Source: Thermobacillus sp. ZCTH02-B1
GTDB taxonomy: Bacteria; Bacillota; Bacilli; Paenibacillales; Paenibacillaceae
Length of the DNA: 64,000 bases
Direction of reading: 5' to 3'
Assembly (NCBI RefSeq): GCF_002159085.1
Contig: NZ_LZRU01000012.1
Location: forward strand, 310,001-374,000
Below are positions 1-11,513 of the stretch, in pieces. The position numbers and the translations under genes were made by a program. Position 1 is the stretch's first letter. Every line of letters begins with the position of its first letter. The notes under the pieces were generated by a model. The model saw only the letters and a program-made list of their open reading frames with translations, searched no databases and was not told the DNA's origin.

Positions 1-2298
<2,298 letters not shown>

Positions 2299-2373
2299 GC
2301 CAGCACCTCCCTGGTCGAATGCACCGCCCGCCGCGCCGCGCATGCGGCACCGTCCGGCGGGTTGACATCTATT

Positions 2374-4080
2374 TTAGCATTCCGCCGAATCGGCCTGCAA
2401 ATACGACACCTCCGGCACGGCGTACCGCTCGGCCGGCGTGCCGGCTTCGAGGCCGGGACGGCGCAGCTCGATGTCCGGCAGCGCGATCCGCAGCACCTCC
2501 TCGGCCCGGCTCACCGGGATGACGTTCAGTCCCTCCAGCCGTGCATATAAATCCTGCCAGTTGTCCTTCGGGATCAAGACGGTCCGGGCGCCGGCCTGGA
2601 ACGCGGCCTCCACCTTCGCGAGCACGCCGCCGACCGGCTTCACGTTGCCGTGGATGCCGAGCTCGCCGGTCATCGCGAGCCGGTTGTCGACGGCCCGGCC
2701 CGTGATGGCCGAGGCGATCGCGGTCATCATCGCGATGCCGGCCGAGGGGCCGTCGATCGGCGTGCCGCCCGGGAAATTGATGTGCAGATCGTACCGGTGC
2801 GGCTGGAATCCGAGCCGGCGGAGCACCGTGAGCACGTTCTCGACCGATCCGCGGGCCATGCTCTTGCGGCGCAGCGTGCGCGATCCGCCCTCCAGCTCCT
2901 CCTCGTCGACGACGCCGGTGATCGTGAAGGTGCCCCGGCCCGAGCGGACGGGAATCGCGCTGACCTCGATCTCGAGCAGCGTCCCCATGTTCGGGCCGTA
3001 TACCGCCAGGCCGTTCACATAGCCGACCTGCGGCTCCTCCGGCACCTTCCGTTCGGGACGCGGCGCGAGCTGGCTCGAATTCGCGACCCACTCGATATCG
3101 GCCGCCTCGATCCTGTCGCGCCGCTCGGACATGACGAGGCCGGCCGCAAGCTGCACCATGTTGACCGCCTCGCGTCCGTTCGTCGCGTATTTCGTGACGG
3201 CCTTCACCGCCTCGGCATCATACGGCAGGCCGATCTTGCGCATCGCGCCTTCCGCGATCTCCGCGATTTCCTCCGGCAGGAGCGGCCGGAAGAAGATCTC
3301 CATGCAGCGGGACCGGAGCGCGGGCGCGATCTCCTGCGGCGACCGCGTCGTCGCGCCGACGAGCCGGAAATCGGCGGGCAGGCCGTTCTGGAAAATGTCG
3401 TGGATGTACTGCGGGATGTTCGGGTCCTCCGAATGGTAATAGGCGCTCTCGAGGAACACCTTCCGATCTTCGAGCACCTTGAGCAGCTTGTTCATCTGGA
3501 TTGGATGGAGTTCCCCGATCTCGTCGATGAACAGCACGCCGCCGTGCGCCTTCGTGACGGCGCCGGGCTTCGGCTGCGGGATACCGGCGACGCCGAGCGC
3601 CCCGGCACCCTGGTAGATCGGATCGTGCACGGAGCCGATCAGCGGGTCGGCGATGCCGCGCTCGTCGAAGCGCGCCGTCGTCGCGTCGATCTCCACGAAC
3701 TTCGCGTCGTGGCGGAACGGAGAAGCCGGATTTCTCTTCGCTTCCTCCAGCACGACGCGGGCGGCCGCCGTCTTGCCGACGCCCGGCGGGCCGTAGATGA
3801 TGACGTGCTGCGGATTCGAACTGCAGAGCGCCGCCTTCAGCGCGCGCAGCCCTTCGCGCTGCCCGACGATGTCATCCATCGTCTTCGGCCGCGTCTTCTC
3901 GGCCAGCGGCTTCGTCAGCGTGATCGAACGGAGCCGGCGCAGCTTCTCCATCTCCTTGCGCGATTCCCGGTCGACGGCCACCCGGTTCGTCCGCTGCGTG
4001 CGCAGCAGATTCCAGAAATAGAGACCGATCACGACCGCGAAGAACATTTGGATCAACAGCAGCACGACAGTCAGGTCCAT
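2374..4080 (-). CDS. lonB: ATP-dependent protease LonB
   Basis: Membrane-anchored Lon-family protease; in Bacillus LonB acts in the forespore during sporulation. The 568-aa product starts at ATG 4080 behind GGAGG (an upstream ATG at 4155 lacks a ribosome site and would hide the membrane segment). Residues 3-25 form a hydrophobic anchor (DLTVVLLLIQMFFAVVIGLY). An AAA+ domain with Walker [10 protein letters not shown] and Walker B LFIDEIGE follows. The C-terminal Lon protease domain has the serine motif DGPSAGIAM and a lysine in the GGVLAKV segment. It directly precedes lonA. The length matches the Bacillus protein (about 550 aa). Confidence 0.94.
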   Translation of the reverse strand: MDLTVVLLLIQMFFAVVIGLYFWNLLRTQRTNRVAVDRESRKEMEKLRRLRSITLTKPLAEKTRPKTMDDIVGQREGLRALKAALCSSNPQHVIIYGPPGVGKTAAARVVLEEAKRNPASPFRHDAKFVEIDATTARFDERGIADPLIGSVHDPIYQGAGALGVAGIPQPKPGAVTKAHGGVLFIDEIGELHPIQMNKLLKVLEDRKVFLESAYYHSEDPNIPQYIHDIFQNGLPADFRLVGATTRSPQEIAPALRSRCMEIFFRPLLPEEIAEIAEGAMRKIGLPYDAEAVKAVTKYATNGREAVNMVQLAAGLVMSERRDRIEAADIEWVANSSQLAPRPERKVPEEPQVGYVNGLAVYGPNMGTLLEIEVSAIPVRSGRGTFTITGVVDEEELEGGSRTLRRKSMARGSVENVLTVLRRLGFQPHRYDLHINFPGGTPIDGPSAGIAMMTAIASAITGRAVDNRLAMTGELGIHGNVKPVGGVLAKVEAAFQAGARTVLIPKDNWQDLYARLEGLNVIPVSRAEEVLRIALPDIELRRPGLEAGTPAERYAVPEVSYLQADSAEC

Positions 4081-4140
4081 GCGAATCGCTCCTCCCGTAT
4101 GCGTCGGCGGCCCGGGCGCCCGCCCGGCGAACCGCCCGAC

Positions 4141-4193
4141 ACAAAAGTCCGGCAATCAGGATCAATACTTGTAAGTATTGCCTGTTTGCCGGA
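4141..4193 (-). terminator. Rho-independent terminator after ispG
   Basis: A long near-perfect hairpin has outer arms 4147-4155 and 4185-4193 (GTCCGGCAA/TTGCCGGAC) and inner arms 4163-4170 and 4173-4180. On the minus strand it is followed by a short T tract (complement of 4141-4146). It lies between the ispG stop and the lonB start, so it should separate ispG from the lonBA transcript. Confidence 0.7.
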
Positions 4194-4229
4194 CATGATA
4201 CGGGAAGTAAAATATTGGTTATCCGATCG

Positions 4230-5348
4230 TCACCGGACCGCGTGCCCGGCGTGCCGCTTCCGTCCCGGGATCTCGCCCGTCTCGTTGTAGATGCGCACGA
4301 GCTCGTCGATTTCCTTCTTCAGCTCGTTCACCAGCTCCGATTCGGGCACCTTGCGGATCATCTCGCCGTGGCGGAACAGGAGGCCTTCCCCGCGGCCGCC
4401 GGCGATACCGATGTCCGCCTCGCGGGCCTCGCCGGGTCCGTTCACCGCGCAGCCGAGCACCGATACCTTGATCGGCGCCTTGATGTCGGCGATGTACGCC
4501 TCCACTTCGTTCACGATCGAGAACAGATCGATGTCAAGCCGCCCGCAGGTGGGGCAGGAGACGAGCGTCGCCGCGTTCGAGATGAGGCCGAACGCCTTCA
4601 GCAGCTCGCGGGCGACCTTCACTTCCTCGACGGGGTCGGCGCTCAGGCTGACGCGCACGGTGTTGCCGATGCCCATCGCGAGCAGCGCGCCGATGCCGGC
4701 CGCGCTCTTGATCGTCCCGGAAAACAGCGTGCCGGCCTCCGTGATGCCGAGATGGAGCGGATAGCGGATTCGCTCCGCCGCCATCCGGTACGCCTCGATC
4801 GCCATCGGCACGTCGGACGCCTTCAGCGAGACGATGATGTCACGGAAGTCGAGCTCCTCCAGGATGCCGATGTGGTAGAGCGCGGATTCGACCATCGCCT
4901 CCGGCGTCGGATAGCCGTATTTCTCCAGCAGGTGCTGCTCCAGCGAACCCGCGTTGACGCCGATCCGGATCGGGATGCCCCGTTCCTTGCACGCCTTCAC
5001 GACGGCCTCCACCTTCTCGCGGCGGCCGATGTTGCCGGGATTGATCCGCACCTTGTCGATGCCGTTCTCGATCGCGGCCAGCGCCAGCCGGTAATCGAAA
5101 TGGATGTCCGCGACGAGCGGGATGTGAATCCGTTTCTTGATCTCGCGGATCGCCTCCGCCGCCTCCCGGTTGTTCACGGTCACGCGCACGAGCTGGCAGC
5201 CGGCCTCCTCCAGCCGGTGAATTTGCGCGACGGTCGCCTCGACGTCGGCCGTCTTCGTCGTGCACATGCTCTGGATGATCACTTCGTCGCTCCCGCCGAT
5301 CGTGAGGTTCCCGACCCGGACCGGAACGGTGTCTCTCCGATGGTACAT
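4230..5348 (-). CDS. ispG: 4-hydroxy-3-methylbut-2-en-1-yl diphosphate synthase (flavodoxin)
   Basis: Penultimate enzyme of the MEP isoprenoid pathway: reductive ring opening of MEcPP to HMBPP by a [4Fe-4S] enzyme. The 372-aa product has the family start (VGNLTIGG, then VIIQSMC), a TIM-barrel region ([18 protein letters not shown]) and the C-terminal iron-sulfur domain with cluster cysteines in SCPTCGR and [11 protein letters not shown]. Length is typical of the bacterial enzyme. It is flanked on both sides by strong terminator hairpins (4141-4193 and 5371-5417), so it is probably a single-gene transcript inserted between clpX and lonB. Confidence 0.96.
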   Translation of the reverse strand: MYHRRDTVPVRVGNLTIGGSDEVIIQSMCTTKTADVEATVAQIHRLEEAGCQLVRVTVNNREAAEAIREIKKRIHIPLVADIHFDYRLALAAIENGIDKVRINPGNIGRREKVEAVVKACKERGIPIRIGVNAGSLEQHLLEKYGYPTPEAMVESALYHIGILEELDFRDIIVSLKASDVPMAIEAYRMAAERIRYPLHLGITEAGTLFSGTIKSAAGIGALLAMGIGNTVRVSLSADPVEEVKVARELLKAFGLISNAATLVSCPTCGRLDIDLFSIVNEVEAYIADIKAPIKVSVLGCAVNGPGEAREADIGIAGGRGEGLLFRHGEMIRKVPESELVNELKKEIDELVRIYNETGEIPGRKRHAGHAVR

Positions 5349-5370
5349 GGCCTTCTCTCCCCGTAGAACG

Positions 5371-5417
5371 TCAAAATGCCACCTTCGCCGCGGGGGACAT
5401 CCCCGCGGCGAAGGTGG
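5371..5417 (-). terminator. Strong terminator between clpX and ispG
   Basis: Seventeen-base perfect arms (5379-5395 and 5401-5417) surround a five-base loop. On the minus strand the stem is followed by CATTTTGA (complement of 5371-5378). It sits 33 bp after the clpX stop and just before ispG, and should end the clpX transcript. Confidence 0.8.
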
Positions 5418-5449
5418 TCCAATGCGAATCGCCCGGCATCAGGCGCTTA

Positions 5450-6706
5450 TCAGGCGCTTTCTTCTTTCTTCTTGCCCTTCTTCGTCGTGAGCTCGGGCAT
5501 GATCTTCTCGCGGACCACCTGCTCGGTGATCATGCAGCTCGTGACGTCGTCGCGCGACGGCACTTCGTACATGACGTCGAGCATGATGTCCTCGATGATC
5601 GCCCGGAGGCCCCGCGCGCCCGTGTTCCGCTTGATCGCTTCCTTCGCGATCGCCTCGAGCGCCGCCGGTTCGAAGTCGAGCTTCACGTTGTCCATCTCGA
5701 GCAGCTTCTGGTACTGCTTCACGAGCGCGTTCTTCGGCTCGGACAGGATGCGGATGAGCGCCTGCTCGTCAAGCGGCTCGAGCGCGGCGATGACCGGCAG
5801 ACGGCCGACGAATTCCGGAATCAGTCCATACTTGATCAGGTCCTCCGGCTGCACGAGCTTCAGGTACTCGCCCGGCTTCAGCTCGTGCACGCTGTCGCTG
5901 TTCACGTTGAAGCCGATGACCTTCTTGCCGATCCGGCGCTTGATGATCTGCTCCAGACCGTCGAAGGCGCCGCCGCAGATGAACAGGATGTTCGTCGTGT
6001 CGATCTGGATGAACTCCTGGTGCGGATGCTTGCGCCCGCCCTGCGGCGGGACGGAAGCGACCGTACCCTCGAGAATCTTGAGCAGCGCCTGCTGCACGCC
6101 TTCGCCCGACACGTCGCGGGTGATGGACGGATTCTCCGATTTGCGCGCGATCTTGTCGATCTCGTCAATGTAGATGATGCCGCGCTCCGCCTTCTCGACG
6201 TCGTAATCCGCCGCCTGGATCAGCTTCAGCAGGATGTTCTCGACGTCCTCGCCGACGTAACCCGCTTCCGTCAGGGACGTGGCGTCGGCGATCGCGAACG
6301 GCACGTTCAGCATCTTCGCGAGCGTCTGGGCAAGCAGCGTCTTGCCGGAACCGGTCGGTCCGACGAGCAGGATGTTGCTCTTCTGGAGTTCGACGTCCTC
6401 GAGCTTGTTCTGCGAGTTGATCCGCTTGTAATGGTTGTAAACGGCCACGGACAGCGATTTCTTCGCGTGATCCTGGCCGATGACATACTGGTCGAGGAAG
6501 GCGCGGATTTCCTTCGGCTTCGGAATATCCTTCAGATCCACTTCCTCTTCCGATCCGAGCTCTTCTTCCACGATCTCCGTGCAGAGTTCGATGCATTCAT
6601 CGCATATATAGACGCCCGGACCGGCGACCAGTTTGCGCACCTGATCCTGCGATTTTCCGCAGAAGGAGCACTTGAGCTGGCCCTTCTCGTCATTGAATTT
6701 GAACAT
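5450..6706 (-). CDS. clpX: ATP-dependent Clp protease ATP-binding subunit ClpX
   Basis: AAA+ unfoldase that feeds substrates to ClpP. The 418-aa protein has the N-terminal zinc-binding domain with C13, C16, C35 and C38, Walker A GPTGSGKT (116-123), Walker [10 protein letters not shown], the substrate-loop GYVGEDVE and the ClpP-binding IGF-type loop (KKVIGFNVN). Length and start are typical. It lies 25 bp downstream of clpP. In B. subtilis clpP is elsewhere and tig is followed directly by clpX; here tig-clpP-clpX is contiguous, so protease and unfoldase are probably co-expressed. Confidence 0.97.
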   Translation of the reverse strand: MFKFNDEKGQLKCSFCGKSQDQVRKLVAGPGVYICDECIELCTEIVEEELGSEEEVDLKDIPKPKEIRAFLDQYVIGQDHAKKSLSVAVYNHYKRINSQNKLEDVELQKSNILLVGPTGSGKTLLAQTLAKMLNVPFAIADATSLTEAGYVGEDVENILLKLIQAADYDVEKAERGIIYIDEIDKIARKSENPSITRDVSGEGVQQALLKILEGTVASVPPQGGRKHPHQEFIQIDTTNILFICGGAFDGLEQIIKRRIGKKVIGFNVNSDSVHELKPGEYLKLVQPEDLIKYGLIPEFVGRLPVIAALEPLDEQALIRILSEPKNALVKQYQKLLEMDNVKLDFEPAALEAIAKEAIKRNTGARGLRAIIEDIMLDVMYEVPSRDDVTSCMITEQVVREKIMPELTTKKGKKKEESA

Positions 6707-6731
6707 TTCGTTATTCTCCCTTCGCTATGCG

Positions 6732-7328
6732 TCACTGGCCTACGGCTTCGGGCCGGGTGATGACCTTGTCGATCAACCCGTATTCGAGCGCCTCCTGGGC
6801 GCTCATGAAAAAGTCGCGGTCCGTGTCGCGCTCGATCTTCTCGTAGGGCTGTCCGGTATGCTCCACGTAGATCTGGTTCAGCTTGTGCTTCGTCTTCAGG
6901 ATCCAGTCGGCATGAATCTTGATGTCCGCCGCCTGGCCGCGCACGCCCCCGAGCGGCTGGTGGATCATCACTTCGCTGTTCGGAAGCGCGTACCGCTTGC
7001 CCTTGGCGCCCGCGGCCAGCAACAGCGATCCCATGCTGGCCGCCATGCCGACGCAAATCGTCGACACGTCCGGCTTGATGTACTGCATCGTGTCATATAT
7101 GCCAAGCCCGGCCGTCACCGAACCGCCGGGGGAATTGATGTACAGGTAGACGTCCTTCTCGGGATCTTCGGCCGCAAGAAAGAGCAGCTGGGCGATGACG
7201 AGGTTGGCGACATCGTCGTCGATCGGGCCGCCCAGAAAAACGATCCGGTCCTTCAGGAGCCGGGAATAAATATCGTAGGATCGCTCGCCGCGACTGGTCT
7301 GCTCCACTACGATCGGCACCAGATTCAT
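6732..7328 (-). CDS. clpP: ATP-dependent Clp protease proteolytic subunit ClpP
   Basis: Serine peptidase that forms the double-heptamer chamber of ClpXP/ClpCP. The start is ATG 7328 behind GAGGTGGG; the longer frame from 7478 has no supporting site and would add 50 unrelated residues. The 198-aa product has the catalytic triad Ser98 (GMAASMGS), His123 (MIHQPLGG) and Asp172. Length equals the B. subtilis protein. It has its own sigma-A promoter at 7365-7393 as well as lying downstream of tig. Confidence 0.97.
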   Translation of the reverse strand: MNLVPIVVEQTSRGERSYDIYSRLLKDRIVFLGGPIDDDVANLVIAQLLFLAAEDPEKDVYLYINSPGGSVTAGLGIYDTMQYIKPDVSTICVGMAASMGSLLLAAGAKGKRYALPNSEVMIHQPLGGVRGQAADIKIHADWILKTKHKLNQIYVEHTGQPYEKIERDTDRDFFMSAQEALEYGLIDKVITRPEAVGQ

Positions 7329-7364
7329 GCGACCCACCTCTTTTCTTATTCGGTTTTGCCTCTT

Positions 7365-7393
7365 ATTGTACCATGTCTGCGCCGCAATGTCAT
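7365..7393 (-). promoter_or_regulatory. Sigma-A promoter of clpP
   Basis: Minus-strand ATGACA (7388-7393), 17-bp spacer, TACAAT (7365-7370), each five of six to consensus, 37 bp upstream of the clpP start codon. Confidence 0.65.
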
Positions 7394-7504
7394 ATCCGGC
7401 GGAAGCGGACGCTCCCGCCGGCAGGGCTCCTGCCCATCGCTTACCTATTATGTATGCGCCGAACGGCGCGGCGTGCACCCCGTCGCCGGTCGAAGATGGA
7501 GAAA

Positions 7505-7535
7505 TAAGGCACGCGCCCGTGAAGGTCGTGCCTTA
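7505..7535 (-). terminator. Hairpin between tig and clpP, possible weak terminator
   Basis: Nine-base arms (7505-7513 and 7527-7535) with a 13-base loop, 25 bp after the tig stop. Only a short TTT follows on the minus strand, so it may attenuate rather than fully end transcription between tig and clpP. Confidence 0.4.
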
Positions 7536-7559
7536 CTCCCCTGTTGACGTTCCCGGCGC

Positions 7560-8861
7560 TCAGGCGGCCGGGGATGCATCTTTGCTGTTTTCGACCAGGA
7601 ACCGGATCGTCTTGCGCAGGACCAGATCTTCCTTCAGGTTGTCCAGACTGCCGTTGCGGGTGAACAGCTCGCGCAGTTCCTCCGCGGAACGGTTGTAGAT
7701 GCCGGACAGCTTCTCCAGCTCCTCGTTGACCTCTTCTTCCGTGACGGTGATGTTCTCCGCCTTCGCGATCGCTTCGAGCACGAGATTGTTGCGGACCCGC
7801 TTCTCGGCGTCGCCCCTCATCTGCTCGCGCAGCTTCGCTTCATCCTGTCCGGAGATGCGGTAATACAGTTCGGGCGTCATGCCCTGCATCCGGAGGCGGT
7901 TTTCGAAGTTGCGCAGCATGTAATCGAGCTCCGTCCGGATCATCGCTTCCGGAATGTCGACCTCCGCGTTCGCGGCGGCCTTCTCGATGGCGGCCAGCTC
8001 GCGCGCTTCTTCGGCCTCCTTCCGCTTACGTTCCTTCATTCTGGCCGCAAGATCCTGTTTGTATTCCTCCAGCGTCTCGAATTCGCTGACATCCTTGGCA
8101 AATTCGTCGTCCAGCGCCGGCAGGTTCTTCCGCTTGATTTCGTGCAGCTTCACCCGGAAAACCGCCTTCTTGCCCTTCAGCGCATCCGAATGGTAGTCCT
8201 CGGGGAACGTCACGTCGATGTCCTTGGAGTCGCCGGTGCGCATGCCGACGATCTGTTCCTCGAAGCCGGGAATGAACCTTCCGGAACCGAGTTCAAGCGT
8301 GTAGCGCTCAGCGCGTCCGCCTTCGAACGGCTCGCCGTCGATCGTGCCTTCGAAGTCGATGATGACGATGTCGCCCGTCTCCGCCTGCCCTTCGTCGACG
8401 ACGACGAGTTCGGCGTGGCGCTCCCGCTGCCGCTCGAGTTCGGCCTGGATTTCCTCCTCCGTCACGTCGACTTCGACGGGCGGAAGTTCAAGGCCCTTGT
8501 ATTCCCCGAGCTTCACCTCCGGCTTGACCGTCACCTTCGCCTTGAAAATGAACGGCTTGCCCTTGCCGAACTGCTCGATGTCGATCTCCGGCGCGTCGAC
8601 CGGAAAAATGCCCGTCTCCTTCACCGCGTCCGCATAGGCGTCGGGCAGCAGAATGTCGACCGCGTCCTGATACAGGCTCTCAACGCCGAACCGGGCTTCG
8701 AAAATCTTGCGCGGCACCTTGCCCTTCCGGAAGCCGGGAACGTGCACCCGCTGGACGATCTTCCGGAACGCCTTGTCCAGCGCCTCGGCCACGCGTTCCT
8801 CTTCCACTTCGACGCTCAGCACGCCCGTGTTCTTCTCCAGAGTCTGCCAACTTGCCTTCAT
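7560..8861 (-). CDS. tig: Trigger factor (ribosome-associated chaperone and prolyl isomerase)
   Basis: Chaperone that docks at the ribosomal exit tunnel. The start is ATG 8861 behind GGAAGG, giving 433 aa, rather than the longer frame from 8900. The N-terminal domain has the ribosome-binding signature VPGFRKGKVPRKIF (near residues 39-52). The FKBP-type domain starts near residue 155 (TGDIVIIDFEGTIDGEPFEG). The helical chaperone domain is C-terminal. A textbook sigma-A promoter lies at 8933-8961. It is the first gene of the tig-clpP-clpX group. Confidence 0.97.
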   Translation of the reverse strand: MKASWQTLEKNTGVLSVEVEEERVAEALDKAFRKIVQRVHVPGFRKGKVPRKIFEARFGVESLYQDAVDILLPDAYADAVKETGIFPVDAPEIDIEQFGKGKPFIFKAKVTVKPEVKLGEYKGLELPPVEVDVTEEEIQAELERQRERHAELVVVDEGQAETGDIVIIDFEGTIDGEPFEGGRAERYTLELGSGRFIPGFEEQIVGMRTGDSKDIDVTFPEDYHSDALKGKKAVFRVKLHEIKRKNLPALDDEFAKDVSEFETLEEYKQDLAARMKERKRKEAEEARELAAIEKAAANAEVDIPEAMIRTELDYMLRNFENRLRMQGMTPELYYRISGQDEAKLREQMRGDAEKRVRNNLVLEAIAKAENITVTEEEVNEELEKLSGIYNRSAEELRELFTRNGSLDNLKEDLVLRKTIRFLVENSKDASPAA

Positions 8862-8932
8862 GTTCACGCCTTCCCCTTCCACTACTGACACAACTGACAC
8901 CGTCTGTTCCTTCGCTCCAATTAAACTACTCC

Positions 8933-8961
8933 ATTATATCCAACCTGCAGAAAGATTTCAA
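8933..8961 (-). promoter_or_regulatory. Sigma-A promoter of tig
   Basis: Minus-strand TTGAAA (8956-8961), 17-bp spacer, TATAAT (8933-8938). The -35 box overlaps the TGA stop codon of the upstream gene (8958-8960), so the two genes are packed with no spare sequence. Confidence 0.8.
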
Positions 8962-9947
8962 GATTTCCGGGGCCCCTCGACCGCGGGCCCGACCGCGCGC
9001 CGGACGGCCCGGCACGCCTGTTCGAACCGGAAACGTAGCGACTCGGGAATGCCGTAGGCCGCGCGGATCTCCGCTTCGTCGGCCCGGCCGTAGGCCGCCG
9101 TCTGCACCGCAAGATGCAGCGCGGCCGCCCAGCAATCCACCGCCTCCTCTTCGCCGGACGCCAGCCATTCGTAGTCGGACGTGCCGTAGATGGATCTCAG
9201 GATTTCCTCCCACAGTTCGCGGGCGAATTGCGGCAGCATCGGATCGTACGATTCGGTCGCGCGGCACGCCCGCTCCAGCACCTCGCCCGCCGCGGGCGGG
9301 TAGTCTTCCGGCCTGAGCGGCGTCCGCTCGATCTCGAGCTCGACCGTCTCTCCCGCGCGGTTCAGCAACACCCTGCCGGTGACGCCGCGCCGCCTGAGCG
9401 TCTGCAGGGCGCGGAACTGCATCGACGGGTGCATCGGCTCGCCGCGCAGCCATTCCAGAATCGCCTGGTCCACTTCGGGGGCGTCGAGGTACGCGGCCTT
9501 CTCGAGCGCAAGCAGCCGCCGTTCGGGGCTTGAGCCGCGCTTCAGCTCCCCGATCACCCGGCGGATCAGCGCTTCCCGGTCGCCGTCTTCCCGCGGCCTG
9601 AGCGCCCGCCCGCGCATCGCTTCCTCGTCGTCGGGCGCATCCTCCTCCGGCGATCCGGCCAAACCCCCGGCCGGTTCGGCGCCGGCTTCGCTCCCGCTCG
9701 GCCGGCCGCTCAGCGCCACCAGTTCGGGAAAAACCGCCTCCAGCCACCGGAGCAGCCGCCGCCATTCGGCGTACGCCTCGCCGTCCTGCCCCCGGCAATC
9801 GAGCAGGAAGCGGAGCAGCGCGTGCGCTTCCCCGAACCGTTCGGTCTCGAGCAGGCGCCGGATCCGGCGCCGATATTCCTCCGTCATGGACGGCATGAGG
9901 TAAACGTTGCTTCCGCCGCCGTCACCGCCATCGAAGTGATCCGCCAT
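8958..9947 (-). CDS. YsoA-like protein of unknown function
   Basis: A 329-aa soluble protein starting at ATG 9947 with GGGAG upstream; the open frame continues through both tRNA genes but that extension is not credible. The sequence is acidic and helical (for example YRRRIRRLLETERFGEAHALLRFLL near the N-terminus), consistent with a TPR/HEAT-like helical repeat fold, and no catalytic motif is visible. In B. subtilis the gene just upstream of tig is ysoA, of almost the same length (about 333 aa), so position and size suggest the orthologue. Assignment by synteny is inference; function is unknown. Confidence 0.7.
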   Translation of the reverse strand: MADHFDGGDGGGSNVYLMPSMTEEYRRRIRRLLETERFGEAHALLRFLLDCRGQDGEAYAEWRRLLRWLEAVFPELVALSGRPSGSEAGAEPAGGLAGSPEEDAPDDEEAMRGRALRPREDGDREALIRRVIGELKRGSSPERRLLALEKAAYLDAPEVDQAILEWLRGEPMHPSMQFRALQTLRRRGVTGRVLLNRAGETVELEIERTPLRPEDYPPAAGEVLERACRATESYDPMLPQFARELWEEILRSIYGTSDYEWLASGEEEAVDCWAAALHLAVQTAAYGRADEAEIRAAYGIPESLRFRFEQACRAVRRAVGPAVEGPRKS

Positions 9948-10116
9948 ATGATGATCGCTCCCGGAAGGCGCCGCCGGGGACGGGCAGGCATGTTCCGGCC
10001 CGGCCGGCGCCGGAAATGGTGAATCGCTTGAGTCGACCCCAGTATAGCACGACGCCCCGCTTTCTTCATCCCTTGCCGGCCGGACCTCCCGCAGCGCTTC
10101 GTGCCCCGGCGTCCGG

Positions 10117-10145
10117 TTGCATTTTCGCCCGTCCTGTGCTATGAT
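10117..10145 (+). promoter_or_regulatory. Sigma-A promoter of the tRNA pair
   Basis: TTGCAT (10117-10122), 17-bp spacer, TATGAT (10140-10145), 14 bp before the first tRNA. Confidence 0.65.
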
Positions 10146-10159
10146 GTTATGTGCTCCAT

Positions 10160-10233
10160 GCGGGTGTAGTTCAATGGTAGAACTCCAGCTTCCCAAGCTG
10201 GCGGCGCGGGTTCGATTCCCGTCACCCGCTCCA
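10160..10233 (+). tRNA. tRNA-Gly (anticodon TCC)
   Basis: A 74-base cloverleaf: acceptor GCGGGTG/CACCCGC, D arm GTTC...GAAC, anticodon stem CCAGC/GCTGG around TTCCCAA (anticodon TCC), T arm GCGGG TTCGATT CCCGT, and an encoded CCA end. Confidence 0.95.
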
Positions 10234-10240
10234 TCGACCT

Positions 10241-10317
10241 GTCCCAGTAGCTCAGCTGGATAGAGCATGCGCCTTCTAAGCGTATGGTCAGGGGTTCGAA
10301 TCCCTTCTGGGACGCCA
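10241..10317 (+). tRNA. tRNA-Arg (anticodon TCT)
   Basis: A 77-base cloverleaf: acceptor GTCCCAG/CTGGGAC, D arm GCTC...GAGC, anticodon stem TGCGC/GCGTA around CTTCTAA (anticodon TCT), T arm AGGGG TTCGAAT CCCTT, and an encoded CCA. It lies 7 bp after tRNA-Gly, so both are cut from one transcript. Confidence 0.95.
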
Positions 10318-10337
10318 TACCGCAATCTTCACGGGCT

Positions 10338-10383
10338 GCCCGCACGCCGTGTTCACGGAAGACGGCGTGCGGGCGGCTTTTTG
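10338..10383 (+). terminator. Terminator of the tRNA operon
   Basis: Thirteen-base perfect arms (10338-10350 and 10362-10374) are followed by GGCTTTTTG, 20 bp after tRNA-Arg. A classic intrinsic terminator on the plus strand. Confidence 0.85.
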
Positions 10384-10479
10384 TTGTCCTTGTTGTCCTT
10401 TCCGCGCGGCGCGGTCATGGCATCAGGTTCCCTGCGCCGCACTAGACCGGAAGCATGCGCCGCCGATCCGCCGGAATCG

Positions 10480-10515
10480 GGAACACCCGCATGCCATGGG
10501 GCGTGCGGGTGTTCC
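10480..10515 (-). terminator. Hairpin downstream of the sugar ABC operon
   Basis: Twelve-base perfect arms (10480-10491 and 10504-10515), 44 bp after the permease stop. A second GGCGCGCC palindrome pair lies between it and the gene. No clear T tract follows, so intrinsic termination is only likely, not certain. Confidence 0.4.
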
Positions 10516-10559
10516 GTTCGGCGCGCCTGTGGACGGCGCGCCACGATCACGGCGACAGA

Positions 10560-11507
10560 TCAGGCCGTTTTCCGTTTGATCACGTCGGCATAAACGGCGA
10601 TCAGGATCACGATCCCTTTGACGATATATTGCCAAAAGGAACTGACGCCGATCAGGTTCAGGCCGTTGCTGAGCACGCCGATGATGAGCGCGCCGATCAC
10701 CGTGCCGCCGATTCTGCCGTAGCCGCCGGTCATGCTCGTTCCCCCGAGCACGACCGCGGCGATCGCATCCAGTTCCGCGGCAACGCCCGCCGTCGGCTGA
10801 CCCGAGAACATGCGCGAGGCGAGCACGATTCCGGCAAATCCGGCCATGAAGCCGCTGAACGTATAGGCGAAAAACTTCACCCGTTTGATATGGATGCCGG
10901 AAAATCGGGCCGCCTCCGGATTGCCGCCGACCGCATAAATGTACCGGCCCATCTTCGTTTTGTTCATCATGAGGTAGCACAGGATCACGAAGATGATCGA
11001 ATACAGCACGGGGGTGGGCAGCACCCCGCCGATATAGCCGGATCCGATGAAGTTGAAGGCATCCGACATGACGCGAACCGGCTGGCCGTCGGTCAATACG
11101 TAGGCCACTCCCCGGCCGATATTCATCGTGGCGAGGGTGATGATAAACGGCGGGATGACGGTGGTCGCCGCCACGTAACCGTTCAGCGCGCCGAACAGGA
11201 TGCCGACGAGCAGCCCCGCGGCGACGGCTGCGTAAAGCGGAGCACCGAATAACGCGATCAGCATGGCGGTCACCACCCCGGACACGGCCATGACGGAGCC
11301 GACGGACAAATCGATGCCGCCCAGGATGATCACCATGGTCATCGCAAGGGCCAGATAGAGGTTGGTGGAGGTTTGCCGCAAGACGTTCAGCAAATTGTTC
11401 GCCGTCAGAAAATTGGGATTGAGCACCGCGATGATGACGCATAACACCAACAGTCCGGCGAGAATGCCGATATTGGCCCGCACAAATGATTTGATCCCGT
11501 ATACCAT
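10560..11507 (-). CDS. Sugar ABC transporter permease (RbsC family)
   Basis: Inner-membrane permease of a ribose-type (CUT2) importer. The 315-aa protein has about eight to ten hydrophobic segments and the family motif LGGIDLSVGS near residue 62, plus the typical AAVVLGGTSMTGGYGRIGGT motif near residue 230. It ends a probable operon: sugar kinase relic, lyxose isomerase, DeoR regulator, binding protein, ATPase, permease. The gap to the ATPase gene is 6 bp. The context suggests the substrate is D-lyxose or a related pentose; family membership is clear but the substrate is inference. GC is visibly lower than in the flanks. Confidence 0.92.
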   Translation of the reverse strand: MVYGIKSFVRANIGILAGLLVLCVIIAVLNPNFLTANNLLNVLRQTSTNLYLALAMTMVIILGGIDLSVGSVMAVSGVVTAMLIALFGAPLYAAVAAGLLVGILFGALNGYVAATTVIPPFIITLATMNIGRGVAYVLTDGQPVRVMSDAFNFIGSGYIGGVLPTPVLYSIIFVILCYLMMNKTKMGRYIYAVGGNPEAARFSGIHIKRVKFFAYTFSGFMAGFAGIVLASRMFSGQPTAGVAAELDAIAAVVLGGTSMTGGYGRIGGTVIGALIIGVLSNGLNLIGVSSFWQYIVKGIVILIAVYADVIKRKTA

Positions 11508-11513
11508 GGACCC

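Noticed and set aside
10139..10345. Small minus-strand frame across the tRNA genes
   Set aside because: It is the antisense of tRNA-Gly and tRNA-Arg, a common false gene.
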